Assembly: GCA_002380945.1 (NCBI GenBank)
Contig: DFWO01000025.1
Span: 1-25,058, forward strand
Direction of reading: 5' to 3'
DNA length: 25,058 nt
From: Methylococcaceae bacterium UBA4132
GTDB lineage: Bacteria; Pseudomonadota; Gammaproteobacteria; Methylococcales; Methylomonadaceae
The notes beneath the pieces are model-generated. The model searched no databases, was not told where the DNA came from, and saw nothing but the letters and a program-made list of their open reading frames with translations. Position 1 is the stretch's first letter; each line of letters opens with the position of its first letter. The position numbers and the translations under genes were made by a program. This document shows positions 1 to 6,011 of the stretch, one piece after another.

Positions 1-121
1 AAAGGACTGCTTATAGACTGCAAACAGATGTTCAACAGGTGTTAAACAGATTTAATTTAGATGTAAAATAGATTTAAAACTGGTTTTAAATGAATTGTAT
101 ATGGATTTAATACCAATTACA
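1..121. repeat. 11-bp phased direct repeats (stbDR-like)
   Basis: Degenerate direct repeats run with an 11-bp period up to the promoter of the first gene. A G, sometimes replaced by A, recurs at 5, 16, 27, 38, 49, 60, 71, 82, 93, 104 and 115, in the consensus AACAGATTTAA. About eleven units are visible, and the array may continue left of the window. One unit per helical turn puts all sites on one DNA face. Plasmid R388 has StbA-binding repeats of about 11-bp pitch in front of stbABC, so these are probably the binding sites of the 159-518 product. They could serve in segregation and in autorepression. Confidence 0.75.
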
Positions 122-125
122 ATTG

Positions 126-134
126 TGCTATATT
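126..134 (+). promoter_or_regulatory. Extended -10 promoter of the stb-like operon
   Basis: TGCTATATT is an extended -10 element (TGn plus TATATT at 129-134). The -35 region is weak and lies inside the last 11-bp repeats, so a protein bound to the array would compete with RNA polymerase. Transcription would begin near 141, leaving a leader of about 18 nt before the ATG at 159. Confidence 0.5.
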
Positions 135-158
135 TTCTATTTTAACAACGATTTTAAC

Positions 159-518
159 ATGAAAGAATGCAAAAATTTAGCCGACTCCCTTAATAAAAAT
201 AAAGACGCAATACCTAGAGCTAGAAGATTTCGCGATAACTTAACGAAAATAGAATCGATATTATCAACTGGTGTAAGAATTAAGTATTTAGTTGATCACT
301 TAAATGAGTATGATTTTAAAATTACAATGAAAACCTTCAAAGAAGAACTGCATAACGCAAGGAAGCAATTAAAACAACAAGGCGATTCAACATCGAAAAA
401 TTCACCAAAACAAACAAATGAATCACCAAAACAAAACACAGAATTAAGCTCATCCGATGAGATAGCAAAAAGTTATTTCAAACCAAAATTCTTTTTAACG
501 AACAAGGAAACTAAATAA
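159..518 (+). CDS. StbA-like plasmid stability DNA-binding protein
   Basis: A 119-residue protein from the ATG at 159. An in-frame TTG at 123 would start upstream of the predicted transcription start, so I reject it. The segment around residues 33-66 (GVRIKYLVDHLNE followed by ITMKTFKEELHNARK) has the helix-turn-helix-like pattern of plasmid stability and transfer accessory proteins. The tail is polar and rich in Lys, Gln and Ser. The StbA assignment rests mainly on context: first gene of a three-gene operon, a ParA-type ATPase next, and a phased repeat array upstream. By analogy with R388 it would bind the repeats and steer plasmid positioning between segregation and conjugation. Its stop overlaps the next start by one base (TAATG). 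Confidence 0.55.
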   Translation: MKECKNLADSLNKNKDAIPRARRFRDNLTKIESILSTGVRIKYLVDHLNEYDFKITMKTFKEELHNARKQLKQQGDSTSKNSPKQTNESPKQNTELSSSDEIAKSYFKPKFFLTNKETK

Positions 519-1231
519 TGAATATCAATAAAAAGCTAACTATTATGGTTCTTAACTTTTCTGGGAATGTCGGAAAATCCGTTATTTCTCGTCACTTGTT
601 AGCACCAAGACTAGATGCACAAGTTGTTCCAGTTGAAACTATTAATTCGGATGAACACGAAACAGATTCAATCAAAGGCAGTCAGTTTTCAACTTTAGTT
701 GAAAACTTAATGACAATAGATGATTCTGTAGTTATTGATGTAGGGGCTTCAAATGTCGAATCATTACTTGAAGAAATGAAAAAAATCGCCTATTCACATG
801 AGGATTTTGATTATTTTGTTATTCCAACGGTTTCAGAAACAAAACAACAGCAAGACACTATAAAAACGATTATTGAATTGAACGAAATAGGTATTCCATC
901 TGAAAAAATACGACTCATTTTTAATAAAGTTGATTCGCCCAATGATGTTCCCACTACTTTCCACGGAATTTTTAATTATCACCAGGAACAACAGAATTTT
1001 GAATTGAATCCCGCCGCCATTATTAGAAAAAGTGATATTTATGGAAGAATCGCTGGAAAAACAATCAAGGAATTATCGGATGACGAAACAAACTATAAGG
1101 AGTTGGCGACCGACAAAACAAAACCCCAAGAAGAACGACTTTACTGGTCTAGTCAGTTGATAAATAAACGCCTCGCCGTAGGCGTTAATTCGGAATTAGA
1201 CAGAGTTTTTAATGTTCTCTTCGTCGGTTGA
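518..1231 (+). CDS. StbB-like ParA/MinD-type ATPase
   Basis: A 237-residue P-loop protein. The deviant Walker A motif is near residue 15 (SGNVGKS), a putative Walker A'/B region near residue 73 is VVIDVGASNVE, and a conserved-looking FVIPTVSETKQQQDT segment follows. This matches the StbB branch of ParA-like ATPases found on IncW/IncN-type conjugative plasmids rather than classical partition ParA, which is encoded separately at 3981-4742. The SD AAGGA (505-509) and the TAATG overlap with the previous gene indicate translational coupling. In R388, StbB is needed for conjugation and acts antagonistically to StbA. The same role here is inference. Confidence 0.7.
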   Translation: MNINKKLTIMVLNFSGNVGKSVISRHLLAPRLDAQVVPVETINSDEHETDSIKGSQFSTLVENLMTIDDSVVIDVGASNVESLLEEMKKIAYSHEDFDYFVIPTVSETKQQQDTIKTIIELNEIGIPSEKIRLIFNKVDSPNDVPTTFHGIFNYHQEQQNFELNPAAIIRKSDIYGRIAGKTIKELSDDETNYKELATDKTKPQEERLYWSSQLINKRLAVGVNSELDRVFNVLFVG

Positions 1232-1233
1232 AA

Positions 1234-1830
1234 ATGGAACTAAAACAGCCAATGACAGCACAAGAAGTTTATCTTTCTGAAATAATGGGTGACATTTTTG
1301 AAGCCAGCAAAGAAATTAAAACGTCCTTGCAGGAAGCAAAACAAATCAGATCGGAAATTACCGAAGCATTTTCAGAAGTGGAAAAATCTATTTCCGAAAT
1401 GAATACGCAAGTTGAAGAATCTATTAAAAAACACGGGGACAAAGCCTCCGCCACATTAGCCGCAAAACTTGATGTAATGATTCAGCAAATGACGGCTTAT
1501 CAGGTTGACAGCCTGAATAAAATAAGAGCATTTTTTGTTGAGCAAGGAAACCAGTTAGCACCCGAAGCAGAAAGAACTCGGCTTGAAAATGTTGAGATGG
1601 CGAAAGCAGAAATTGATAACGCCAAACAAAAAGCCACAAAAGAAATTGCAGTATTAATTGACAGAATTAACGGGGATAAATTAGTAACTAAACTCATTAC
1701 TTATGCAATTGCTTTTTCAATTGCATCTAGTTTAATTACCTCGTCATTAACCTATATGATAATTACTAATACCACCCCTGCTACTCAAGTACAAACTAGC
1801 CAAAACCAACAAACAGCAAAACATCATTAA
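1234..1830 (+). CDS. StbC-position coiled-coil membrane protein
   Basis: A protein of about 198 residues. The ATG at 1234 is preferred, with a TTG at 1228 overlapping the stbB-like stop as an alternative. Residues about 10-150 are highly charged and rich in Glu, Lys and Ala with heptad-like spacing, suggesting a long coiled coil. One hydrophobic segment (LVTKLITYAIAFSIASSLI and following) lies near residues 152-175, leaving a polar C-terminal tail. Its position makes it the StbC equivalent, but I recognise no specific family. A coiled coil anchored by one membrane helix would suit a tether between the plasmid complex and the membrane or the T4SS. That function is inference. Confidence 0.6.
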   Translation: MELKQPMTAQEVYLSEIMGDIFEASKEIKTSLQEAKQIRSEITEAFSEVEKSISEMNTQVEESIKKHGDKASATLAAKLDVMIQQMTAYQVDSLNKIRAFFVEQGNQLAPEAERTRLENVEMAKAEIDNAKQKATKEIAVLIDRINGDKLVTKLITYAIAFSIASSLITSSLTYMIITNTTPATQVQTSQNQQTAKHH

Positions 1831-1838
1831 TTCTCCCA

Positions 1839-1856
1839 TACTGCGCAAGCGCAGTA
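1839..1856. terminator. GC-rich palindrome after the stb-like operon
   Basis: TACTGCGC, two bases, then GCGCAGTA form a perfect inverted repeat 8 bp downstream of the last stb-like stop. The transcript would form a strong hairpin, but only four Ts follow after a short gap, so it is at best a weak terminator. A protein-binding site is also possible. Confidence 0.4.
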
Positions 1857-1859
1857 CAA

Positions 1860-1877
1860 TTTTCTCATATGAGAAAA
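1860..1877. repeat. 18-bp palindrome TTTTCTCATATGAGAAAA, copy 1
   Basis: A perfect palindrome between the convergent stb-like and partition operons. It lies 13 bp from the terminator at 1891-1909. Read on the minus strand, terminator, T-run, GTCYGCGA spacer and palindrome occur in the same order as at 4935-4982. Confidence 0.8.
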
Positions 1878-1890
1878 TCGCGGACAAAAA

Positions 1891-1909
1891 AAAGCCCTTA
1901 CTGGGCTTT
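1891..1909 (-). terminator. Intrinsic terminator of the parAB operon
   Basis: AAAGCCC and GGGCTTT form a 7-bp stem around a 5-nt loop. On the minus strand it is followed by a run of Ts and ends the partition operon. The stop codon of the triple-HTH gene (1898-1900) lies in the loop, so the last codons double as the terminator. There are also Ts on the plus side, so it may work in both directions. Confidence 0.8.
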
Positions 1910-2506
1910 GTTTTTATTAATTTGTTGCTGAAATAGCCGCCACCGCGAAACATCCATGCTTCTATTGCCGTCCTCGTAAAATTCCCATGTCCTAGTGCTT
2001 CTATGAATCATAGAAGCGGCTTCTGCTTTAGTTAAACCTGCGGTTTCTCGTGCCTTCCTGATTTCATCAGGCGTAGGCGGCATATCTATTACTCCATCAA
2101 GAGTTTGACTAACACTAATATTCAGTTGATATTTTAGTTTTATTTGAAATAGCACCCAATGTGAAATATCCATACTTCTATCGCCTAACTCATAGTTTTG
2201 CCAAACTCGAAGACTCTTATGAAGCATATCTGCCGCTTGAGTTTGAGTTAGTCCTGCAGTAATACGAGCTTGTTTGATTTGTTCAGGTGTAGGCTTGGTT
2301 TCCATCACTGGATCAATTGTTACACCGACCTCTTTTAGTTTTAGTTTTAGCTGAAATAACTCCCAAGTCGCAACTTTCATTTTTGCTTTGCCGCACTCAT
2401 AACTATTCCAAGGCGTAGAATTGTAAATGAGAAGTTCCGCTTGTTTTCTATTTAACCCAGCATTTTCCCGCGCTTCTTTGATTTGCTCAGGTGTCGGATT
2501 ATTCAC
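1898..2506 (-). CDS. Regulator with three tandem XRE-type HTH domains
   Basis: A 202-residue protein built from three copies of one domain of about 54 residues, starting near residues 4, 72 and 144. Each begins PTPEQIK or PTPDEIR, continues with an A(G)L helix-turn-helix core (for example RITAGLTQTQAADML) and ends with a W-x-LFQ helix. This domain usually occurs as a small single-domain XRE/Cro-like regulator. Copies 2 and 3 resemble each other more than copy 1. The GTG start (2504-2506) overlaps the upstream TGA by 4 nt, so the gene is coupled to 2503-3003. It is the last gene of the parAB operon and so a plausible plasmid regulator in a korA-like position. Its target is unknown; the CTTAAG operator or the 18-bp palindrome are candidates. 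Confidence 0.75.
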   Translation of the reverse strand: MNNPTPEQIKEARENAGLNRKQAELLIYNSTPWNSYECGKAKMKVATWELFQLKLKLKEVGVTIDPVMETKPTPEQIKQARITAGLTQTQAADMLHKSLRVWQNYELGDRSMDISHWVLFQIKLKYQLNISVSQTLDGVIDMPPTPDEIRKARETAGLTKAEAASMIHRSTRTWEFYEDGNRSMDVSRWRLFQQQINKNKAQ

Positions 2507-3003
2507 GAATACAATTCCTTTTTTATTTGTTCAACGATTTCGGCGACTTCGCAACCAGTCCAATCATTTAATAAAAAAACCTGCACAAAATACAAAATTG
2601 CTAGCTGCTCTACTTTATTTATATTGTGCATTTTTAGTGCTAATAATTTTGCATCGTCACATTGTTGTTTAGAATCTAACAAATAGTTAAAGGCTAATAT
2701 ATCTTCCGATATATCGTATTTTTCAAAAGCTAAAAATTGTGTGTGATTTTCAACAATTCCTTTTGCTTCGGTTTTAATCTTAATAATGTTAAAAATTATT
2801 GCCCATTCAGTCGTTGTCAACTCTGGCAACGAACTTGCCAAAATGTGTTTTAAAGTTTGAATTGATGCGTTCACTGATTCCGTCCATTTTACGGACTTAT
2901 CGGCTTTATCATCTACAACCCCCAAAGGTTTGGTTGTTACTACAATCCATCTTTCTGATTCTTCCGACAGAAAAATAGCTTTTTTTCTTAAACTTTGACT
3001 CAT
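2503..3003 (-). CDS. Unknown protein in the partition operon
   Basis: A 166-residue soluble protein with an AGGA ribosome-binding site 8 nt before its ATG. I recognise no family. It is mostly predicted helical, with hydrophobic stretches such as LAILYFVQVFLLNDWTG near the C-terminus that look like core helices rather than membrane spans. It has no clear signal peptide, metal site or P-loop. It lies 72 bp downstream of parB, separated by a strong hairpin (3037-3066), and overlaps the triple-HTH gene by 4 nt. The pair is therefore probably co-translated and perhaps functionally linked. Confidence 0.6.
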   Translation of the reverse strand: MSQSLRKKAIFLSEESERWIVVTTKPLGVVDDKADKSVKWTESVNASIQTLKHILASSLPELTTTEWAIIFNIIKIKTEAKGIVENHTQFLAFEKYDISEDILAFNYLLDSKQQCDDAKLLALKMHNINKVEQLAILYFVQVFLLNDWTGCEVAEIVEQIKKELYS

Positions 3004-3036
3004 TATTAAATCCTAATAACTTTTATTAATCCTACT

Positions 3037-3066
3037 CCGCTGTTAATTCCGAAGAATTAACAGCGG
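3037..3066 (-). promoter_or_regulatory. 13-bp perfect inverted repeat after parB
   Basis: CCGCTGTTAATTC and GAATTAACAGCGG flank four bases. On the transcribed minus strand the loop is TTCG closed by C and G, the very stable cUUCGg tetraloop. No T-run follows, so it is not a typical terminator. It may protect or split the parAB message, or it may be a parS-type centromere, since parS often lies next to parB. No Spo0J-type parS sequence was seen. Confidence 0.7.
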
Positions 3067-3075
3067 ATGCTTTGT

Positions 3076-3981
3076 TTAAAGCCTATTTTTGATGTTTTCG
3101 ATTTCGTCTTCTATTTTGACTAATTCGGCATCTATCCGCGCCTTATCACGCTTCAAGGCTTCTTTTTCCTTAATCAGTGCATTGAGTCTATCATTTGCCA
3201 TTTTTTTAGAAATGTCTTCGACATTAAAATCTGTTGATTCGGCTTCCTCTTGTTTGCCATTAAGAATATCAAAAAATTCATCCTGATTTTCTTCCACTTG
3301 CTTTCCGTCTTTGGCTTTTTTAGCCTTTGGCGGCTTAACGGTAGCTTTTACTGCCGCAGCTTTCTCACGGGCATTTTTGCCGCCTGTTTGCTTCAATTTG
3401 TCCACAAGAGTATGCGCGGCAGATGGGTCGTATTTTTCGATTATCTTAATCGTCTGAATTGCCTCTATATCCGCGCTTATATCTTCTGTAATAAGCCGTT
3501 TCGCTTGCTCTGGCAATGACAACAAAGAAAGCCTTTTTGACAACCAACTAGGTGATTTTTGATGTAATTCGCAAACAGCTTCCATGCTTCCTAATCTATC
3601 TAAATCTCGTTGCAATTTTTTAGCTTCTTCGATTTGTGTCAGGTTTTTGCGGTGGATATTTTCATGAAACTGCGCGTCCTCGGCTTCCTCGTCCGACATT
3701 TCACGAATATAGGCGGGGATCACGTCAAGCCCTGCTATTTTTGAAGCTCGTAATCGTCTTTCTCCAGCAATTAACTCGTAACCATCTTGCATTGGTCTTA
3801 GAAGAATTGGTTGCAAAATACCATTTTTTTTGATGTTTTCTGCTAAATCAACAAGTGCGCTATCTTCGTCCTCGAAAACTTCCCGTACTTGGCTTTTAAC
3901 TTCAATCATATCAAGCGGAATTATTGAAAATTCCACATCTTGCTTTTCAAATAAGCTATTTATGCCATCTAACCCAAACAT
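3076..3981 (-). CDS. parB: ParB/KorB-family partition protein
   Basis: A 301-residue ParB/Spo0J-family protein. The N-terminal ParB domain includes the arginine-patch box GERRLRASKIAG near residue 73 and the ENIHRKNLTQIEEA motif near 108. A helix-turn-helix follows around residues 135-160 (HQKSPSWLSKRLSLL). A Lys/Ala-rich linker leads to a strongly charged C-terminal coiled coil (residues about 255-301), which probably dimerises. This end differs from the SH3-like end of KorB. It would bind parS, use CTP through the ParB box as known for the family, and work with ParA to position plasmid copies. It starts in a TAATG overlap with parA. Confidence 0.9.
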   Translation of the reverse strand: MFGLDGINSLFEKQDVEFSIIPLDMIEVKSQVREVFEDEDSALVDLAENIKKNGILQPILLRPMQDGYELIAGERRLRASKIAGLDVIPAYIREMSDEEAEDAQFHENIHRKNLTQIEEAKKLQRDLDRLGSMEAVCELHQKSPSWLSKRLSLLSLPEQAKRLITEDISADIEAIQTIKIIEKYDPSAAHTLVDKLKQTGGKNAREKAAAVKATVKPPKAKKAKDGKQVEENQDEFFDILNGKQEEAESTDFNVEDISKKMANDRLNALIKEKEALKRDKARIDAELVKIEDEIENIKNRL

Positions 3982-4742
3982 TATTTAATCCTCGCTAAAA
4001 CTGCATCACAAGCGGCAATCCATTCTTTAGCGGCTTTTTGATGACTGCCGCCACGCGGTTTATGCCAAACCGCCACTTTTTCATCTACCGCATTTTTAAC
4101 TGCGGCGCGTTCTGGTAGTGATTCGTTCAATATAACGTCGCCATAGCTGGCTTTTAATTCTTGAAGTCCAGCCTGTTCGCGGGTGCTTCTGTTGTTAGTT
4201 TTCATCGGCAAAATACCGATATGCTTTAGTTTTGGATTAAATCCTTGTGTGCGTATAACGTGGATTGTTTGAATTAAGTCTGCTACACCTGCCATTTCAT
4301 ACAACCCTATAGACACGGGGGTTACAACGTAATCGCTGGCGGCTAGTGATGACATTAAACGAATGCCCAGCAAAGGCGGGGTATCAATAATGCAAATATC
4401 AAAATCATTTCCATATTGTTTCAATGCTTTTGCAGGGTTTCTGATAACGGTGTTTTCCGCTTTATCAATTGCCAATAACTTATTATCTGCTGGGATTATA
4501 AATAGATTTTCAGCTACTTTTTGCGCGGGCTGTTTTACAAAATCATCTGAAAACAGCATTGAAGCTACCAACCCGCTTTTGTTACTGGCGTTAAATGTTA
4601 AGGACAAGCTTCCTTGCTTATCCATATCAACAAGTAATACTCGCAAGCCTTTCTCTAAGGCTCTATAAGCCAAGTGTGCAACAAACGTGGATTTTCCAAC
4701 GCCGCCTTTTTGATTTGCCCCAGATATAATTTTCATATTCAT
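3981..4742 (-). CDS. parA: ParA/IncC-type partition ATPase
   Basis: A 253-residue P-loop ATPase. The deviant Walker A KGGVGKST is at residues 12-19, the A' segment near 40 is LLVDMDKQGS, and Walker B near 116 is CIIDTPP. There is no N-terminal HTH, so it is the short form (type Ib or IncC-like) and probably does not repress its own promoter. That leaves repression to ParB or another regulator. The AAGGGG ribosome-binding site sits 4 nt before the ATG at 4742 and overlaps a leader hairpin. A second in-frame ATG lies two codons in. It is the first gene of the four-gene minus-strand operon. Confidence 0.93.
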   Translation of the reverse strand: MNMKIISGANQKGGVGKSTFVAHLAYRALEKGLRVLLVDMDKQGSLSLTFNASNKSGLVASMLFSDDFVKQPAQKVAENLFIIPADNKLLAIDKAENTVIRNPAKALKQYGNDFDICIIDTPPLLGIRLMSSLAASDYVVTPVSIGLYEMAGVADLIQTIHVIRTQGFNPKLKHIGILPMKTNNRSTREQAGLQELKASYGDVILNESLPERAAVKNAVDEKVAVWHKPRGGSHQKAAKEWIAACDAVLARIK

Positions 4743-4842
4743 GTTTCCCCTTAGCCTTCGACTAAATCAGTTAAATTTTCTTAAGAGCCACTCTCTTAAG
4801 CTTAAAGTAAATTATTTTATTATTTTGCGCGTATTTAGTCAA
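4743..4842 (-). promoter_or_regulatory. Shared control module, parA copy
   Basis: On the minus strand: -35 TTGACT (4837-4842), 17-bp spacer, -10 TAAAAT (4814-4819). An operator at 4780-4800 follows, with arms CTTAAGAG and CTCTTAAG around 5 bp, a perfect inverted repeat in this copy. A leader hairpin (about 4751-4765) pairs UUAGUC with GGCUAA around GAA, with one G-U pair. Its 3' arm runs into the SD AAGGGG. Versions with the same order precede the 5396-5824 gene and ardC. The operator lies at about +7 to +27, as expected for a repressor site. Confidence 0.8.
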
Positions 4843-4934
4843 GAAAATTTTTAACTATCTCACCAAATGAAAGAAAATAATTAATGCGGATTTCCATTTC
4901 CTATCGAACCTTCTCTTTTTGGCGTTCTTTTGGT

Positions 4935-4952
4935 TTTTCTCATATGAGAAAA
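4935..4952. repeat. 18-bp palindrome TTTTCTCATATGAGAAAA, copy 2
   Basis: A perfect palindrome about 90 bp upstream of the parA promoter and 14 bp beyond the terminator of the 5004-5306 gene. The flank TTTTTGGCGTT on its parA side is nearly repeated beside copy 3, upstream of ardC. Confidence 0.8.
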
Positions 4953-4964
4953 TCGCAGACAAAA

Positions 4965-4982
4965 AAGCCCCTTGCGGGGCTT
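4965..4982 (-). terminator. Intrinsic terminator after the 5004-5306 gene
   Basis: AAGCCCC, TTGC, GGGGCTT form a strong stem. On the minus strand it is followed by TTTTTTG, 22 bp past the stop of the 5004-5306 gene. Confidence 0.85.
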
Positions 4983-5003
4983 AATTTAAAAAATGAACGT
5001 GAT

Positions 5004-5306
5004 TTATTTTTCAAATTTTAAAGCATACTGCCGTTTAGCTTCTCCGCAAGCGTGTACTGGTAATTTTTTCCAACGTTCATCATGAAAACTATAATGATTA
5101 CCGCATTCTGAACAATCCATTAAATCCTTCCCCGTTTTAACTCCATCATTCTTTAGTGCTTCTTTTGCCGCTTTAAGACTTGAAAACCATATTGTCCTGC
5201 ATCCTTGCCCACTTGTAAGATAAAATTTCTTACCTATTGTGCGTGGTTCTTTATAAACTGTTCCGCTACAGTCATCCAAACTAACAACAAATGTTTGAAC
5301 TGCCAT
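5004..5306 (-). CDS. Small Cys-rich protein of unknown function
   Basis: A 100-residue protein I do not recognise. The C-terminal half has a CSECGNHYSFHD segment near residue 65 and a further VHACG near 85, so Cys and His could bind one zinc ion. The N-terminal half looks like a small beta domain. The SD AAGGGGG is 5 nt before the ATG and is preceded by the same leader hairpin as parA and ardC, but without the promoter and operator. Transcription probably comes from the 5396-5824 gene by read-through of the hairpin at 5357-5384. Shared leader and position suggest a role with the ardC set in plasmid establishment. This is inference. Confidence 0.6.
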   Translation of the reverse strand: MAVQTFVVSLDDCSGTVYKEPRTIGKKFYLTSGQGCRTIWFSSLKAAKEALKNDGVKTGKDLMDCSECGNHYSFHDERWKKLPVHACGEAKRQYALKFEK

Positions 5307-5332
5307 TTTTCCCCCTTAGCCTTCGGCTAAAT
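5307..5332 (-). promoter_or_regulatory. Leader hairpin only, 5004-5306 gene
   Basis: TTAGCC, GAA, GGCTAA followed by GGGGG: the leader hairpin and SD of the shared module without its promoter or operator. Keeping only this part argues that the hairpin has its own function in translation. Confidence 0.65.
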
Positions 5333-5356
5333 CAGTTGAATTTTCTTATGTACGAA

Positions 5357-5384
5357 AAAGAAACCGCCTTGTGGTGATTTCTTT
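5357..5384 (-). terminator. Hairpin with T-rich tail after the 5396-5824 gene
   Basis: On the minus strand AAAGAAATCACC pairs with GGCGGTTTCTTT around ACAA, with one mismatch and one G-U pair, followed by TTTTC. It lies between two same-strand genes, and the second has no clear promoter. It may be a leaky terminator that lowers expression of the second gene. Confidence 0.6.
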
Positions 5385-5395
5385 ATGTATCGTTT

Positions 5396-5824
5396 CTAAA
5401 TACCGCGCTCCTTTTTTAATTCGCCTACAGTTTTTTTATTAAAATAAAAATCCATTTCAGCACCTAATTTCACTAATTCAGAAATTGAAATATAACCCAT
5501 TTCAGCATTGTATAAATCGCCGTTTAAAATAGCGAAGCCATAAGCCTGTAAAACACCGCCTTCCATGTCTTTTTCTGTAATGTGCCAATCGCAACCATTT
5601 AAAAAATAATGCAGATATATGATTGCATCATCCCCTAAACCGTCTTGTTCATAAGTAATCGGCATTGATTCTATTATTTTTGTTTGGTTTCTAACGATAT
5701 TAATAAAATGTTCTGATTCCTCGGACGAAGAACATAAATTTGAAAGAGTATGCCATTGTGAATAGGATAAGAATTTTTTAATTTTTAAAAGGTTATCGCG
5801 ATAACTGGTATTTTCTACGCTCAT
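5396..5824 (-). CDS. DUF2958-like plasmid accessory protein
   Basis: A 142-residue protein. The stretch YEQDGLGDDAIIYLHYF, then CDWHITEKDMEGG, then MGYISISELVKLGAEMDFYF resembles the DUF2958 pattern, a W-x-(I/L)TE motif then an E-x-GY(I/V)S-x-x-EL block, common in accessory regions of conjugative plasmids near ArdC-type genes. No catalytic residues are known to me, and the molecular role is unknown. It has its own full copy of the promoter, operator and leader module shared with parA and ardC. An IS4-family element now separates it from ardC. Leading-region or anti-defence work is a reasonable guess from the company it keeps. Confidence 0.6.
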   Translation of the reverse strand: MSVENTSYRDNLLKIKKFLSYSQWHTLSNLCSSSEESEHFINIVRNQTKIIESMPITYEQDGLGDDAIIYLHYFLNGCDWHITEKDMEGGVLQAYGFAILNGDLYNAEMGYISISELVKLGAEMDFYFNKKTVGELKKERGI

Positions 5825-5921
5825 AAAACATCCCCTTAGCCTTCGGCTAAATCAGTTGATTTTCTTAAGAGCTACCCCCTTAAGATTTGACTATTGTATT
5901 ATTTTGCGCGTATTTAGTCAA
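5825..5921 (-). promoter_or_regulatory. Shared control module, 5396-5824 gene copy
   Basis: On the minus strand: TTGACT (5916-5921), 17 bp, TACAAT (5893-5898). The operator at 5864-5884 has arms CTTAAGGG and CTCTTAAG. The leader stem TTAGCC, GAA, GGCTAA runs into AAGGGG before the ATG at 5824. Upstream, about 40 bp (TTTTTAACTAT to AATAATTAATGC on the plus strand) are also shared with the parA copy, so an activator or UP-type element may be conserved. The IS4 element begins 90 bp upstream of the -35. Confidence 0.8.
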
Positions 5922-6000
5922 TCGTATTTTTAACTATTTCGCTCAATGAACGAAAATAATTAATGCCTATTTCCCAAACTACTCCGTAATTCGGTTGGGT

Positions 6001-6011
6001 GGTCGTTAGCT
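6001..6011. repeat. Target-site duplication, left
   Basis: GGTCGTTAGCT directly abuts the left end of the IS element and is repeated exactly at 7410-7420. Eleven bases is a usual target duplication for the IS4 family. Confidence 0.9.

Noticed and set aside
123..158. TTG start at 123 for the StbA-like protein
   Set aside because: The predicted -10 lies at 129-134, so the transcript begins after this codon. ATG 159 is preferred.
4751..4765. KorB-type operator in the leader (TTTAGCC, GGCTAA)
   Set aside because: The spacing differs from the KorB site, and the symmetry is centred on an RNA hairpin that runs into the SD, so an RNA role is simpler.
3001..5000. Classical Spo0J-type parS (TGTTTCACGTGAAACA)
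   Set aside because: No such sequence near parAB. Any parS here must be of another type.
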